A stretch of DNA of 64,000 bases from assembly GCA_019925105.1 (NCBI GenBank), contig JAHGAU010000005.1, positions 248,001 through 312,000 on the forward strand. The letters are read 5' to 3'. The DNA comes from Niebla homalea. Lineage: Eukaryota; Ascomycota; Lecanoromycetes; Lecanorales; Ramalinaceae. Below are positions 9,713-20,277 of the stretch, one piece after another (position 1 is the first letter of the stretch; each line of letters begins with the position of its first letter). The notes beneath the pieces are model-generated. The model did not search any database, was not told the DNA's origin, and saw only the letters and a list, made by a program, of their open reading frames with translations. The position numbers and the translations under genes were made by a program.

Positions 9713-11595
9713 ATGCGTCTTTCTGGCATTCGGTCTTCAAGCTCGTGCGGAACAGCAAGCCCCTGCAACTCTAATTACTGGCACATGATGCGAGACAATT
9801 GGCACGGTGCCTGCACAGATCGAAACCTGCAGACTTTCATAAAGGGCGGCTTCGATCTAGAAGGAGTTGATTGGTATGAATAAGATGACAACACAACATT
9901 TTCAGACGCGCTTGGCAAACAATCAACAAATGTCCACGGCTTCACCTGCATCTTGAATTTCCGTATAAGGCTGTCCTGGACTGTACACGTATCGGCTCTT
10001 ATAGCAGGCTTGCACTCGGTACGGAATGCATTAGATCTAGCTCGGGATTCTTTGCCCCTGCGGCTCTCCAGAACATCAACCAGCAGCTTTTCAATCAGTA
10101 CAATCCTATTCAGGAAGCAGCTATCAGCGCGGCCCTTGAAGCGTTCAACACTGATGCTTACTGGCCGAAGCCACATATTGCTTTCAGTCTTCTGGATGGC
10201 TTGACTGGACTCGGACTCAATTTCTTCGTTGTTGGCGGCTTTGTACCAGCCCTAGGTCCTGGTGTTGGAGCGGTGGACGCGATTCTTTCAGCTGTTGGCA
10301 GTGTCCTGGGCAACTCAATTGCTGAGAAGGATAACCCTAATGCTGCAGCATTAGACTACGCGTCGAAAGCCCTTGAATCGTACAGCCAATTGGCTGAAGC
10401 GCTAGATGATACAGCGTCGACATTATTAAGGGGCGAATATATCGGCAACAGCAGCACGCAATTAGGCTTCAATAGAAAGGACATGATGAGCAAACGCTCC
10501 TGGGTCGACACTAGCTTGACACGGATTAGCTATATCGAGTATAAGCTGACAATTGAGATCCTTTCACGCTCGATAAATGCGTTTTGGAAGACACCGACCA
10601 GTAACAAGATCTGCGTTCTTTTCGTTGATCTTCACCAGACTGAAAAGTCAAGAGCGCAGAATCCAAATACTTTGCGGATAGTGAGCGTCTACTACGCTTA
10701 TAACTTCATCGAGGATGGCGACCTTGCTGGACATCAAGCATATCCGTGGGGAGCCGATAAGCTTCCAATCCTCAAGCTGAACGTGTCTGTATGTACGACC
10801 CCTGAAAACTCTTACCAGTCTCTATGATTAAGCCATTTTCTCCCACAGTGGATTACAGAAGCAAGCGCAAAGACATACCGGCTCGCGAAACATAACCCAA
10901 CAACGCTCGACCCTTTCAACTTCACTCAAATCGAGGGGGTGAGCACATTTCTCAGCGAGACAATCTCCAGTGCTGCCGGCGACGGCGACAGCGATCTAGC
11001 CGACTCCGCAGGTCGCTATCCAGGAAGCTGGACCTTGCCAGTGTGCGATGCATCGTCATGGGGGCTGGACTGGTATTCCGATTATGTCAATCAGAACGCT
11101 AAGGATGGTGCCTACGTCCATTCTCGAGGCGGTCCCAGATTTACCCACCAGCATCCTCCTTGTCTGTGTGGTGAGTCTCTCAGCTCCACTCCACCCCACA
11201 CAATTTTTGCCTTGGCCCCTTCCTCCTCCACCCCCTCCCCAAAATCGAACTGCACATGGTCGTGGAGGGAAGAAGTCCAAGTGGAAGAATGGGATAGAAT
11301 ATCGACTAATCATATCTCTACCTAGACAGGTCAAGGAGGTCTCGAATCTGCAGCATGGGCCAGAGCAGCTGGCATGCTCAATCTCCAGACATTCCGATCA
11401 AGATGCAACACTGTACTCACCAGACACAATTTTCAGTGGTCCGACGGCGTGACAAGCGTTCACTATGGCTTTTGGCGATCCGATCGAAAAGCCCGATTCG
11501 TAATGACCCCGCGGCGTAGATCTATGGCCAAAGAATTCGACCTGGACCCAACTCTTCCTCGATTTCGAGTGTGGCGAACAGATGTTGGGAGATGA
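9713..11595 (+). pseudogene. Broken gene of unrecognised fungal protein
   Basis: I do not recognise the family. Coding-like sequence begins near 9713 (CNSNYWHMMRDNWHGACTD). It meets TAA at 9881-9883 and continues in frame (DDNTTFSDALGKQSTNVHGF), then shifts frame by one base around 9955-9962. From there a frame runs through PYKAVLDCTRIGSYSRLALG, a Gly/Ala-rich hydrophobic stretch (LNFFVVGGFVPALGPGVGAV, about 10220-10320), and VYYAYNFIEDGDLAGHQAY. Plausible introns lie at 10789-10848 (GTATGT donor) and 11171-11329 (GTGAGT donor). They lead to TLPVCDASSWGLDW, then LESAAWARAAGML, and the stop at 11593-11595. Cysteines and hydrophobic segments suggest a secreted or membrane protein. The true start is uncertain. 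Two lesions close together suggest a pseudogene, but unrecognised introns or base errors cannot be excluded. Confidence 0.5.
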
Positions 11596-11938
11596 TTGGC
11601 CATGAGCTGAAGACTTCTAGGCCTTTATCTTTACCTCGTGGACACTGAGCATTCTGTTCGCTGATTTCGACATTTGCCTTTGTACTCTCGATGGAGCTCA
11701 ATGCGGCCACCTCATGGACAGAACCATGACGGGAGGTATCACGCGAGCTTGAGCAATACCTATACGGTCATGTTTGGATACCAATTTGATTCTCTAGTGA
11801 GACTGCCCACATCATTACATTGCTTGCAGACCAACTACTATAATTCCAAGTCATGCCCGTAAGCTTTGCCCTTCCACTCCGCCGTCTGCTCTATAGTCTA
11901 CCAAGAAAAAGTCATCAAAGTTCTTCCGGTTGGATTCC
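11596..11938. other. Intergenic between broken gene and IWS1
   Basis: Short frames only; nothing recognised. It contains the 3' ends of two convergent genes. Confidence 0.35.
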
Positions 11939-13455
11939 CTACCTCGCCTTCTTCACCCCCGCCGCAATCTGCTGCCTCATCTTCATTCGCCTAAACGCAT
12001 CCTCACCACTCGCGCCCAACGGCCTGGCAAACGCCCCGCCCGCCACCTGCGTGCTCCTCGGCACAATCGTATACGTCTTGTTCTCAATCTCTGCCCTCGC
12101 GCGATTGCTCTTGACGGGCGGCGCCAACGCCTTCGCTCTGGCTTGGGCTTGCACCTCCGCAATGTATTGCGCCGAACCCACGTGGGGGGCTTTACGTGGC
12201 ACGGTGGGATCAAAGTCGGCGGACTCGAGGGAACGCTTACGGTAATCATCGCTGCGTTTAAGGATCGGGCGGGACCACTCGCGGACGAGCAGGTTGGCGG
12301 CGCGGCCGATGGCGAGTTCGACTTTTTTGGATTTGGTGTAGAACAAAACCACCTTGCCGAGGCCGCTGCTGATGAGGGATTCCTTATCGATGGGCAGTTT
12401 TGACAGGGCGGAGAAGAGTTCGCGTTGGATGTTGTAGGCGGGGAGGGAGCCGTCGGAAAGGGGTTCGAGGAAGAAGCGCACTGATTCGAGGAGGTTGTTC
12501 TCGGGGTCCACGATAGCGTTCTCGACGTCGCGGCTGTTGCGGTTGAGCAGGCTGGACACTTCGGGGAGGAGTTTGAGTTTGTGCATGGCAGGACGGGGGG
12601 GTTGAGCGGAGCGGGCGGCGACGTCGGCTTCGGCGGCTTCGGCCATGCGGATGCGGAGGTTGGCAATTTCTTCGTCAGCCATGCTGTTGAGATCCTGCAA
12701 ATGCTATTAGAGGGAATGTATGGATTTGGGTAAGGGTATACTCACGACTTCTCCGGCTCGGCGACGGATCTTCTTGGGGCCTTTCAGTGCTGCATCCATG
12801 GCGCGGTCCAATGCTCTTCGTCGTCCTAGATTATCATAAGTCAGCCTACCCCTCCTTCGAAGCATAAGAGGATTGATAAGCTTGTTGACTCACGTTCCTC
12901 CGGATCCATCTCCGCCTCTTCCTCCTCCGCCACCGCTCTCCTGGCCTCCTTCCTCGCCTTCTCCTTCCGCTTCCTCCCCTCCAGATCCTCTCCCCTGCCC
13001 TCCCCATCGACAAAAGCCTTCTTCTTCCTCACCCTCTTCCCCTCGACTTCTTGCCCCCCACTGAATTCATCATCACTATCCTTCCTCTTCCTCCCTTTCT
13101 TGGGTTTATCCCGCTTCTGCAGCTTCTTCTTTTTCTTTCCCTCCCCATCCGCTTCATCCCTCTTCCGCTTATGCCTGCCCAGAAGTTTGACGTTATCTTC
13201 GTCAACCGCAACAGGGACACGTTCCTCGATGGTAATCTGATTGGGGTCGAAATCTTCGAATTGGGCTTCATCGACTTCGGAGAGGACGGATTCATCGTCG
13301 GAGAGGTTGTCGATGGCCTTGCTAGTGGAGTTTGGGTCGGCTAGTTGGGCTGTTGGGTCATCTTGCGGGTCTTCAAGAGGGTGAGAGGTGGCATCGTTGT
13401 GATCGGCTTCGGGAAGCTCGGGGGTTGGGGAGAGTGAGAGGTCGGAACCGGACAT
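11939..13455 (-). CDS. IWS1: Transcription elongation factor Iws1/Spn1
   Basis: Partner of Spt6 and RNA polymerase II in elongation and chromatin maintenance. Three exons on the minus strand: 13455-12894, 12825-12746 and 12694-11939, encoding 465 residues. Residues 1-190 are acidic and then strongly basic (Lys/Arg/Glu-rich, nuclear-localisation-like), as in the family. The conserved C-terminal half carries the TFIIS N-terminal (LW/Med26-type) domain: LLPEVSSLLNRNSRDVENAI, LLESVRFFLEPLSDGSLPAY, LFSALSKLPIDKESLISSG and ANLLVREWSRPILKRSDDYR. The short middle exon (ALDRAMDAALKGPKKIRRR) matches the linker before this domain. Both introns use GTGAGT donors. The gene is divergent from PMP47, with 345 bp between the start codons. 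Confidence 0.92.
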
Positions 13456-13800
13456 GTTGGGTATTTGAGGTGATTGATCACCAGTCCAGCTTTTGAAGAC
13501 GAACCCTGAGTTTTGAGAGTTTCCAAGATATCAGAGAAAGTGTCCTAATCAAACGGAAGATAGAAGTGACGTCTTGTGCAGTAGAGTGGACAAAGAGTGT
13601 GCTAGCAATTAAAGAAGTGAACGACGTTGAACGCTCGACGCGCTTGTCAAAGTCTTGGCACTGACTTAACGTCACGTGACTGTCCTCGGTTGGACCTCGG
13701 CTATCCCCTCCTCTCATCTCTGTCCCTCCCTTCTTTCCCTAAATATCGCGTTCAAGTCACTTTCCGCCTACTTCATCAACTCACAATCAGTCTAATCAAC
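13456..13800. promoter_or_regulatory. Bidirectional promoter region IWS1/PMP47
   Basis: 345 bp separate two divergent start codons. A CT-rich tract at about 13705-13740 precedes the PMP47 start. CACGTGAC around 13672-13679 contains a CACGTG E-box, the type of site bound by bHLH factors in fungi. Function is inferred. Confidence 0.4.
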
Positions 13801-15049
13801 ATGGCAAAACCCACGACCACAGCCCAACAGACCGACAATGTCGCGCACGCCCTCGCCGGCGCGGGCGGGGGCCTCCTCTCCATGACCCTCACGTGAACCC
13901 CCCATCATCTCTTCGCTTGTCCATCCTCCTTTCCTTATAGCCGCGAAACGCCGTACCATCCATCCAAACCGCTGACATCCACTCAGATATCCTCTCATTA
14001 CCCTCTCCACCCGCGCGCAAGTCGAGTCCCGCCGCCTCTCCCAACAAGCCTCCTCCTCCACCAAACCCTCCCCCTCCACCCTGGCCGCAGCCCGGCATAT
14101 AATCCGCCGCGAGGGTCTCGCGGGCCTCTACTCCGGTCTCGACTCGGCATTGTTCGGGATCAGCGTCACGAATTTCGTGTATTACTACTGGTACGAGTGG
14201 ACGCGGAGTTTCTTCGAACGGGCGCGTGCCCGGGCCGGGAAGAGCGCGAGTCGATTGAGTGCCTGGGAAAGCATGGTGGCGGGCGCGATCGCGGGGTCAG
14301 CGACGGTGTTGATCACGAATCCGATTTGGGTTGTCAACACGAGGATGACGGCCATGGCGAGCAGCACCAGGGACGAAGAAGCGCTCGGTGGGGATGTGGA
14401 GACTGGCGAGGGAAGAGGGAAAGAGCAGGCAAGGAGCAGGAGGAAAAGGGCGAGTACACTCGCGACGTTGTATAGTCTCTGCAAGGACGAGGGCATGCTT
14501 GCGTTGTTCGCCGGCGTGCTGCCCGCGCTGGTGTTGGTCATCAATCCGATATTGCAGTATACGATCTTCGAGCAACTGCGGGATTGGCTGGAGAGGGAGA
14601 GGAAGGCTCGGGGTCTGGGTGGAGGATTGAAGGCATGGCATGTGTTTTTGCTGGGCGCGGTTGGGAAGTTGGCCGCGACGAGCATCACTTATCCGTATAT
14701 TACGGTCAAGAGTCGGATGCATGTGGCGAAGAAGGGTGATGGTGGAACAGAAGGTAAGGAGGGGATGGGTGCGAGTCTGAGGAGGGTCGTAAGGGAGGAG
14801 GGATGGAGTGGGTTGTACAAGGGTGAGTCGAGCCACTTTTCTGTCCCAATCGAGGCTGTGGGAGAAGAATGGCGTTGGCTGGCAAATGTGGACGAGAATG
14901 ATGTACTGATTGTATCTAATGCAGGCATTGGACCCAAGGTCACACAGAGCGTCATCACAGCAGCGTTCTTGTTCGCTTTCAAGGATGCGTTGTATGCAGC
15001 AAGCGTGAGGGCGAGGAAGACTATTCCCGCAAAACTACCTGCCAAATAA
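13801..15049 (+). CDS. PMP47: Peroxisomal carrier, Pmp47/Ant1-type
   Basis: Mitochondrial-carrier-family protein of the peroxisomal membrane, likely exchanging adenine nucleotides (or CoA) to support fatty-acid activation. Exons 13801-13892, 13987-14822 and 14925-15049 give 350 residues with phases that fit. Three carrier repeats are visible, each with a P-x-x-x-x-x-x-R/K signature at the end of an odd helix: YPLITLSTRAQVES, NPIWVVNTRM and YPYITVKSRM. The N-terminus AHALAGAGGGLLSMTLTYPL is characteristic of Pmp47 rather than mitochondrial ADP/ATP carriers. A charged, low-complexity loop (about 14380-14450) is inserted between helices three and four. The gene is convergent with RPC82. Confidence 0.88.
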
Positions 15050-16214
15050 AAGAGCGAAATGGGGACATTCTAGGGAAGTAGCAGTAAAGACATGATATAT
15101 CATATCGAATTCCGTAGGTTCATGGCAATGAAGCTTCAGTTCGCGAGTAAAGAGCTCTGCAGCTTGATATCCATTGGTTTTGGTATCTGTTACCAGCGTC
15201 TAATTACCCGTGTGAGCTGGTGGAGTCTACGTGACTTTTACATCTTTCCATCAACCCACATCCTACATCTAAACGCTCGTTTCTCACCCATGCGAAAACC
15301 ACGCAACGGAACACATCAAGCAAGTTGTTGCAGAGCCTTAGGGCAGAGCTTTTTCACTCGCGATCGTCAACCGAGGCATCACCGATTTACCACTGCGCTT
15401 GCCATCCAGATACGCGCGTAAACTTGACCAAAAGAGAGAGAGAGACAACCTCACCTCATCAAACGCGAAGGAAGCGCGCGGGCACGCCGTTTGCTATCCC
15501 CAAAACGGCAATCGTCATGCGGTTGTGGAGCCAGGGGGGGTGTCACCACCAAACAAAACGCGTTCGATTTCCGGTAAATTTATAGAGCGCTAGTGGAGCT
15601 AGGGTGAAGCTTAATCTCTTGGAGCGATGGTGGTAGCGCGAACCTAGTTTAGGGGGTTATGATATCGGGTTGTCTGAGGCTTGCTACTTTTGGGCGACCG
15701 CTTCTCATGCGCAATCCGACGCTGGAGACAACATGAATGCCTTGATCGGGAGAAATACGATCGTCCAGCGTTGGATGGTGTGCAGGAATGATCGATTTTG
15801 GATCAATTGTGGATCGATTGTGGATCAATTGATACCCCCTGTTCAATGGCGGAAGGAATGGGAATTACTCGAAAGGGATAATGTCGAACATCCAGCGTTG
15901 GGACTGGGGGCTTCGGAATGAGCCAGAATCGATTGTCTATTGGGTCATTGCTGGCTTCCTCTCGGCTGGCCACGGTGTATGTCAATACTCAGTCGAAAAG
16001 TGAAGGCATTTGAGAAAGCTGTCATGCTAGTCACGGAAGTCAGATAAGTTACGATCTATCATTAGATACACTTGTTTCTGTGGGCAGCATCAAACTGCCT
16101 TCGTACCTCGCCGGAGCCAAAGTCTGGAGAAGTCGATTCCCCCCTCATCCCCCTATGCTTTTGATAAAATACAAAGAACGCAGGCATGCATGCACGTAAA
16201 ATCTAGGGTATCTC
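15050..16214. other. Intergenic, no gene recognised
   Basis: About 1.2 kb between convergent genes. It contains a GA-repeat at 15431-15444 and a locally repeated ATTGTGGATC motif near 15799-15828. No coding or RNA gene is supported. Confidence 0.35.
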
Positions 16215-18385
16215 TCAAAAATCTCGGAACAGCGCCACCATCTCATCGACCCTCCCAATCTGAGCCCAAATCCTTTCCTCTACCTCCTTCCAGCGCTGGA
16301 GCGCCGCTCGTTCATGGGCGTTGAGCAACTTCTCTTCTCGCCCAATGACATCGCTTCGAGATGCCTTCTCGAGAACGGTCTTTACCTCCTCTCGTTCGTG
16401 GCGATAACGTTCCAAGCATCTAGCCAGCGTTTGATAGCACTCCTCTGTGAGTGTCCTGATGCATCTCTCGTGATCGAAGAAGTAGAGGAATGTGGTTCGG
16501 GAAGCGAGTCTTGCGTTGTCGCGGGGTACCTCTTGCAGTTCGAGCAAGCCTGCTTTCTGCATTGTGAATAATTTCGTCCGCATTTCTTTCTCCTTGATCA
16601 GGCAGAGCGAGGAGAGGGTCTTGTCATCGAGCCTGCCTCGTTCCGCCAGAAGCCTTGCCAACCGCACGGAATGCGTGTCGTAACGGGTTGAAAGTGTCTG
16701 CGTAATGGCCTCTGCTTGGACGTTTTTGACAAGTTTACCAAAGTTGATGGTCCACGTCTCTAGGGCGCCAAATTGTCGGGGTCCACGTTTGAGGAAGCCC
16801 AAAGGGTGTTGAGCGAGAAGCAGGAGATGCGAGCGGATAGCACGATCGCGCTCAGTGAGACCCTGGCCTGTGCCGTTTTGAAAGGGATTGTAGTCAAGAT
16901 CACCAATCTCGTCTTCGTCGTCTTCTGAACTAGTAGAATCATCATCCAAGTCATCGCCAACCTCTTCCTCGTGTCCCCCTTCAAAATTTTCCAAGCCAAC
17001 GTCAATGTCGAATGCATCCTTGCTATCTTCCTCGGCTTTCCGTCGACGTTTCTTGGGATTGCCCAGATCTTCAGATTCCAATCCAGCATCCTGGGTTTCA
17101 CCAAGACTATCATACATTTCTGGGAAGTCCTTCAAAGCAAGGAGTACATCTGCGGTCGAGATTGGCGTGACACAAGGGTCGTCGTCCTCCTGGTCGTTCG
17201 CATCGCAAGGTCTGACGTATCGACATTCCCTCAAGTGAGGCTCTATGAGGCCGAGTATCGTTTTGTACACTTTGGAGGTAGCTTTGCAGATACGCTGCTC
17301 CACCACTTCCACGAGCCGCTCGGTCCTTAACATGATGTCAAATCGTGCATGGTTGATAGAATAGACAGTATCATCCTATTACAAAGTCAGTGTGAGCCTT
17401 GTAACACCAGCTCAGTTCGCTTACGTCAGATTCCTTCCCTTCATGTGAGTGATTCCCATAATCGTTGCTATTTCCGTTGACAATTACTGTCGCACCTTCA
17501 TCTATGCGCTGTCTCTTCGTCGCCGAATCCATTTCCTGTGATTCTGCCTTCCGTTTTCCCCTTTGCTTTTTTGGAGCCTGTTCGGCCTCAGTCTTGACTG
17601 CAGTACCATACTTCCAACTGTCCAATACGCTCTCGACATATGCTTCCCTATTGGCAGTTCTTTCTTTCTTTGTATCACCTGCGAAATCTTCCATCAAGCG
17701 CGTATTTCTCTCGGCTTCTATACGATTATCGTCCTTTGTCCAGAAGTGTGACTCACGGACTTTTGTGATCAGGCCGGCTTCAAGAAGTTTCTGCTTGGTC
17801 TCGTGGACTTCGTATCCAGTGAGGTCGCTTTCGTGGATGATCCGACCATTCTTCTTGTGTCCATTTTGCAGCACTGGAGTTGCAGATGAGCTAGCGGAGC
17901 TGCCTTGTAGATGTGCTAGATCATTGTCGCTTGCATGACCTAAGAGCAGAATCTTTGATACTACTTTACTGGCAAGGGGGCCGTATCGTTCCTCTGTGAG
18001 TCGGAGGTATGAACCAAATCGAATGAGCTTGTATGCGCTTTCAATGTTGGCTTCGTATGTAGCTGAGCGTTCCTCGGGAGGGTTGTACCAGTAGATGAGG
18101 TGCTGCTGTACAAGTACAGAAAGACCGTGGCGAAGGGTCTCGGGATCCAATTGGGTGTGACGTCCTAGGGTTGGTAAGGCACATCGTCCGTGAAGGAGGA
18201 GAGCTCGGTAGATTCGCTTGTTCGCACAGATCAGCAACAATATAGTGAACGGACTGCATCAATCTTACAGAGGTTAATTGGCCATATGTCTCATCGACCA
18301 GCAATGAGCATAAATCGGAAGCTTGCTGTAGAAATGTGTTAGTACGGTCTTTGGCTCATTGCAGGAAGTTGCTGACTCGAGACAT
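16215..18385 (-). CDS. RPC82: RNA polymerase III subunit Rpc82 (C82/RPC3)
   Basis: Subunit of the Pol III-specific C82-C34-C31 initiation subcomplex. Four exons on the minus strand: 18385-18377 (nine bases, MSR), 18325-18269, 18216-17425 and 17375-16215, encoding 672 residues. The first intron ends with GTACTAACACATTTCTACAG, which holds a perfect branch site, supporting the tiny first exon. The N-terminal winged helix reads ASDLCSLLVDETYGQLTS, then RIYRALLLHGRCALPTLG and LRHGLSVLVQQHLIYWY, as in RPC82 proteins. A middle section is Lys/Glu-rich (residues ~230-290), and an acidic Asp/Glu patch lies at about 16905-16970. C-terminal winged helices include AEAITQTLSTRYDTHSVRLA and MQKAGLLELQEVPRDNA. 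It is divergent from QCR2. Confidence 0.92.
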
Positions 18386-18737
18386 AATTAATTCACCTTC
18401 TAGAGACTATGTCAAGATCTCTAGAAGTTTTCACCAATGTCACCGACAATGCATGGGAAGCCAAGTCAATTTTGTGTAAGCTCCAAGAAGCAAGCGTGCT
18501 AAGGTGCAATTAATTTTGTCGGTGTGAATGATTCAACACAACGGCTCTTCTTTGAACAATTCAATAATAATGGTGGGGTACAAGCAGCCACATGTGGCGC
18601 CGCATTTCGAGCTTTTTAGCCCGCCAGCCAGCCCTACGGAGTACACCTCCTGCAACATCTTTGCCCATTCCAAAGCTCTCGACTCCTGCCATTGCGTCCT
18701 CTTTCAAGCTCCAATCCTCCTTCCACCACCGCCTGAT
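18386..18737. promoter_or_regulatory. Bidirectional promoter region RPC82/QCR2
   Basis: 352 bp between divergent start codons. The QCR2 frame is open upstream of its start (from 18528), but the mitochondrial presequence argues for the ATG at 18738, so this segment is taken as promoter and 5' UTR. Confidence 0.4.
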
Positions 18738-20277
18738 ATGATCCACAGGGCACGTCTCGCTTGTCAGGGGCCCAAAGCCCTCCAATATTGCCGCAATGCC
18801 ACCTCCAAGCGGAGAATGGCTACCGCAGCATCAGGAGGCTTCAACTACGAGACCGGCGAAGCTGCGGGCGTGAAGTTCGCCAGCAGAGACTTACCAGGAC
18901 CTACTACCCACTTGGCCGTCGTTGCTAAAGCGGGCACCCGCTTCCAACCCTTACCGGGCTTTTCGGAAGGGCTGGAGAAATTTGCCTTTAAGAATACAAA
19001 TAAACGCTCCGCGCTGCGGATCACGCGCGAATCGGAGCTACTGGGCGGGGAGCTGTCCACATCGCACACGAGGGAGAATCTAGTACTCAGCGCCAAATTC
19101 CTAAGGGATGATCTGCCGTATTTCGCGGAGTTGTTGGGGGAGGTGATATCTGAAACGAAGTATACCGGTGAGGCTCTCCCCTTGCGTTTGCACAAGCAAC
19201 AATGATCCAATTGAGAGAGAGAGCAATGCGTTGACATCCACCTCTTTGGTGGAAAACAGCCCACGAGCTAGAAGAAGAAGTAACTCCACGCATCACCATG
19301 AACACCGAGCACCTCCTCCACTCCTCCGCGGAATACGCCCTCAATTCCGTTCATAACGTCGCCTTCCACCGCGGCCTCGGCAACCCGCTCTACCCGTCCT
19401 CCTTAGTCCCCATGCACAAATACCTGCAAGAAGACCTCCTGGCGCAATATTCCAAGATGGCCTACGCGAAATCCAACTTCGCCGTTGTCGCCAATGGTGC
19501 CGCGCACGCAGATCTCAGTAAGTGGGTCAGCTCTTTCTACAAGGATTTGCCGACTTCTCCACCGGAGGGTTTGCCGGTCAGGGGGCAGGAGAAGACTAGG
19601 TATTTCGGGGGCGAGGAGCGGATCTCGCATGATGGCGGGAACACTGTGGTGCTGGCCTTCCCCGGGTCGAGCTCTTTTACCGGTGGGGCTTACAAGCCGG
19701 AGCTTGCGGTCCTGGCATGCCTGCTGGGTGGGCAGTCGAGCATCAAATGGGCACCGGGATTTTCGTTGCTCTCGAAAGCGACGGCGGAATTCCCGCAAGC
19801 ACACATCGAGACGACGCATCTCACCTACTCGGACGCCGGATTGCTTGTCGTGACGATGAGTGGCAAGGCCACACAGGTCCGCGGGGCTAGTGAAGCCGTA
19901 GTGAAGGCGTTGAAGGATACAGCGGGTGGGAAGGTGAGTGGGGAAGAGATCAGGAAGGCAAAGGCGGCAGCCAAGTTCAAGGCGCTGGAGAGTGGGCAGG
20001 GGATTGATACAGGCATTGAATTGACGGGGGCTGGCTTGATCGCGGGAGGCAAGGCTTACCAGATTGATGAGATTGGCAAGACGATGGATCAGGTGACAGA
20101 TGAGCAGGTAAAGAAGGTATGTCGATCAATCATTTGATGGGAATTGGTTGGGGCATATGCTAATCTATACTTCTCCTGTAGGCTGCCAAAGCGCTTTTGG
20201 ATGGGAAGGCATCGGTATCGACGGTAGGTGATCTATACGTTCTACCTTTTGCGGACGAGATTGGGTTGAATGCTTGA
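18738..20277 (+). CDS. QCR2: Cytochrome bc1 complex core subunit 2
   Basis: Core protein 2 of respiratory complex III in the mitochondrial inner membrane; an M16 peptidase-like fold without the active zinc site. Exons 18738-19167, 19260-20116 and 20182-20277 encode 460 residues. The start at 18738 gives an Arg/Lys/Ala-rich presequence (MIHRARLACQGPKALQYCRN) ending near RRMATAAS. Conserved stretches follow: VKFASRDLPGPTTHLAVVAK, RSALRITRESELLGGELS, FLRDDLPYFAELLGEVISE, YALNSVHNVAFHRGLGNPLY and the C-terminal LYVLPFADEIGLNA. The first intron (19168-19259) falls after TKYT. Length matches the family. Confidence 0.92.

Noticed and set aside
11939..12403. Long open frames on the + strand under IWS1
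   Set aside because: They are the complement of a well-supported conserved exon with GC-rich third positions.
15540..15580. GTTCGATTTC T-loop-like sequence suggesting a tRNA
   Set aside because: No acceptor or anticodon stems could be paired around it.
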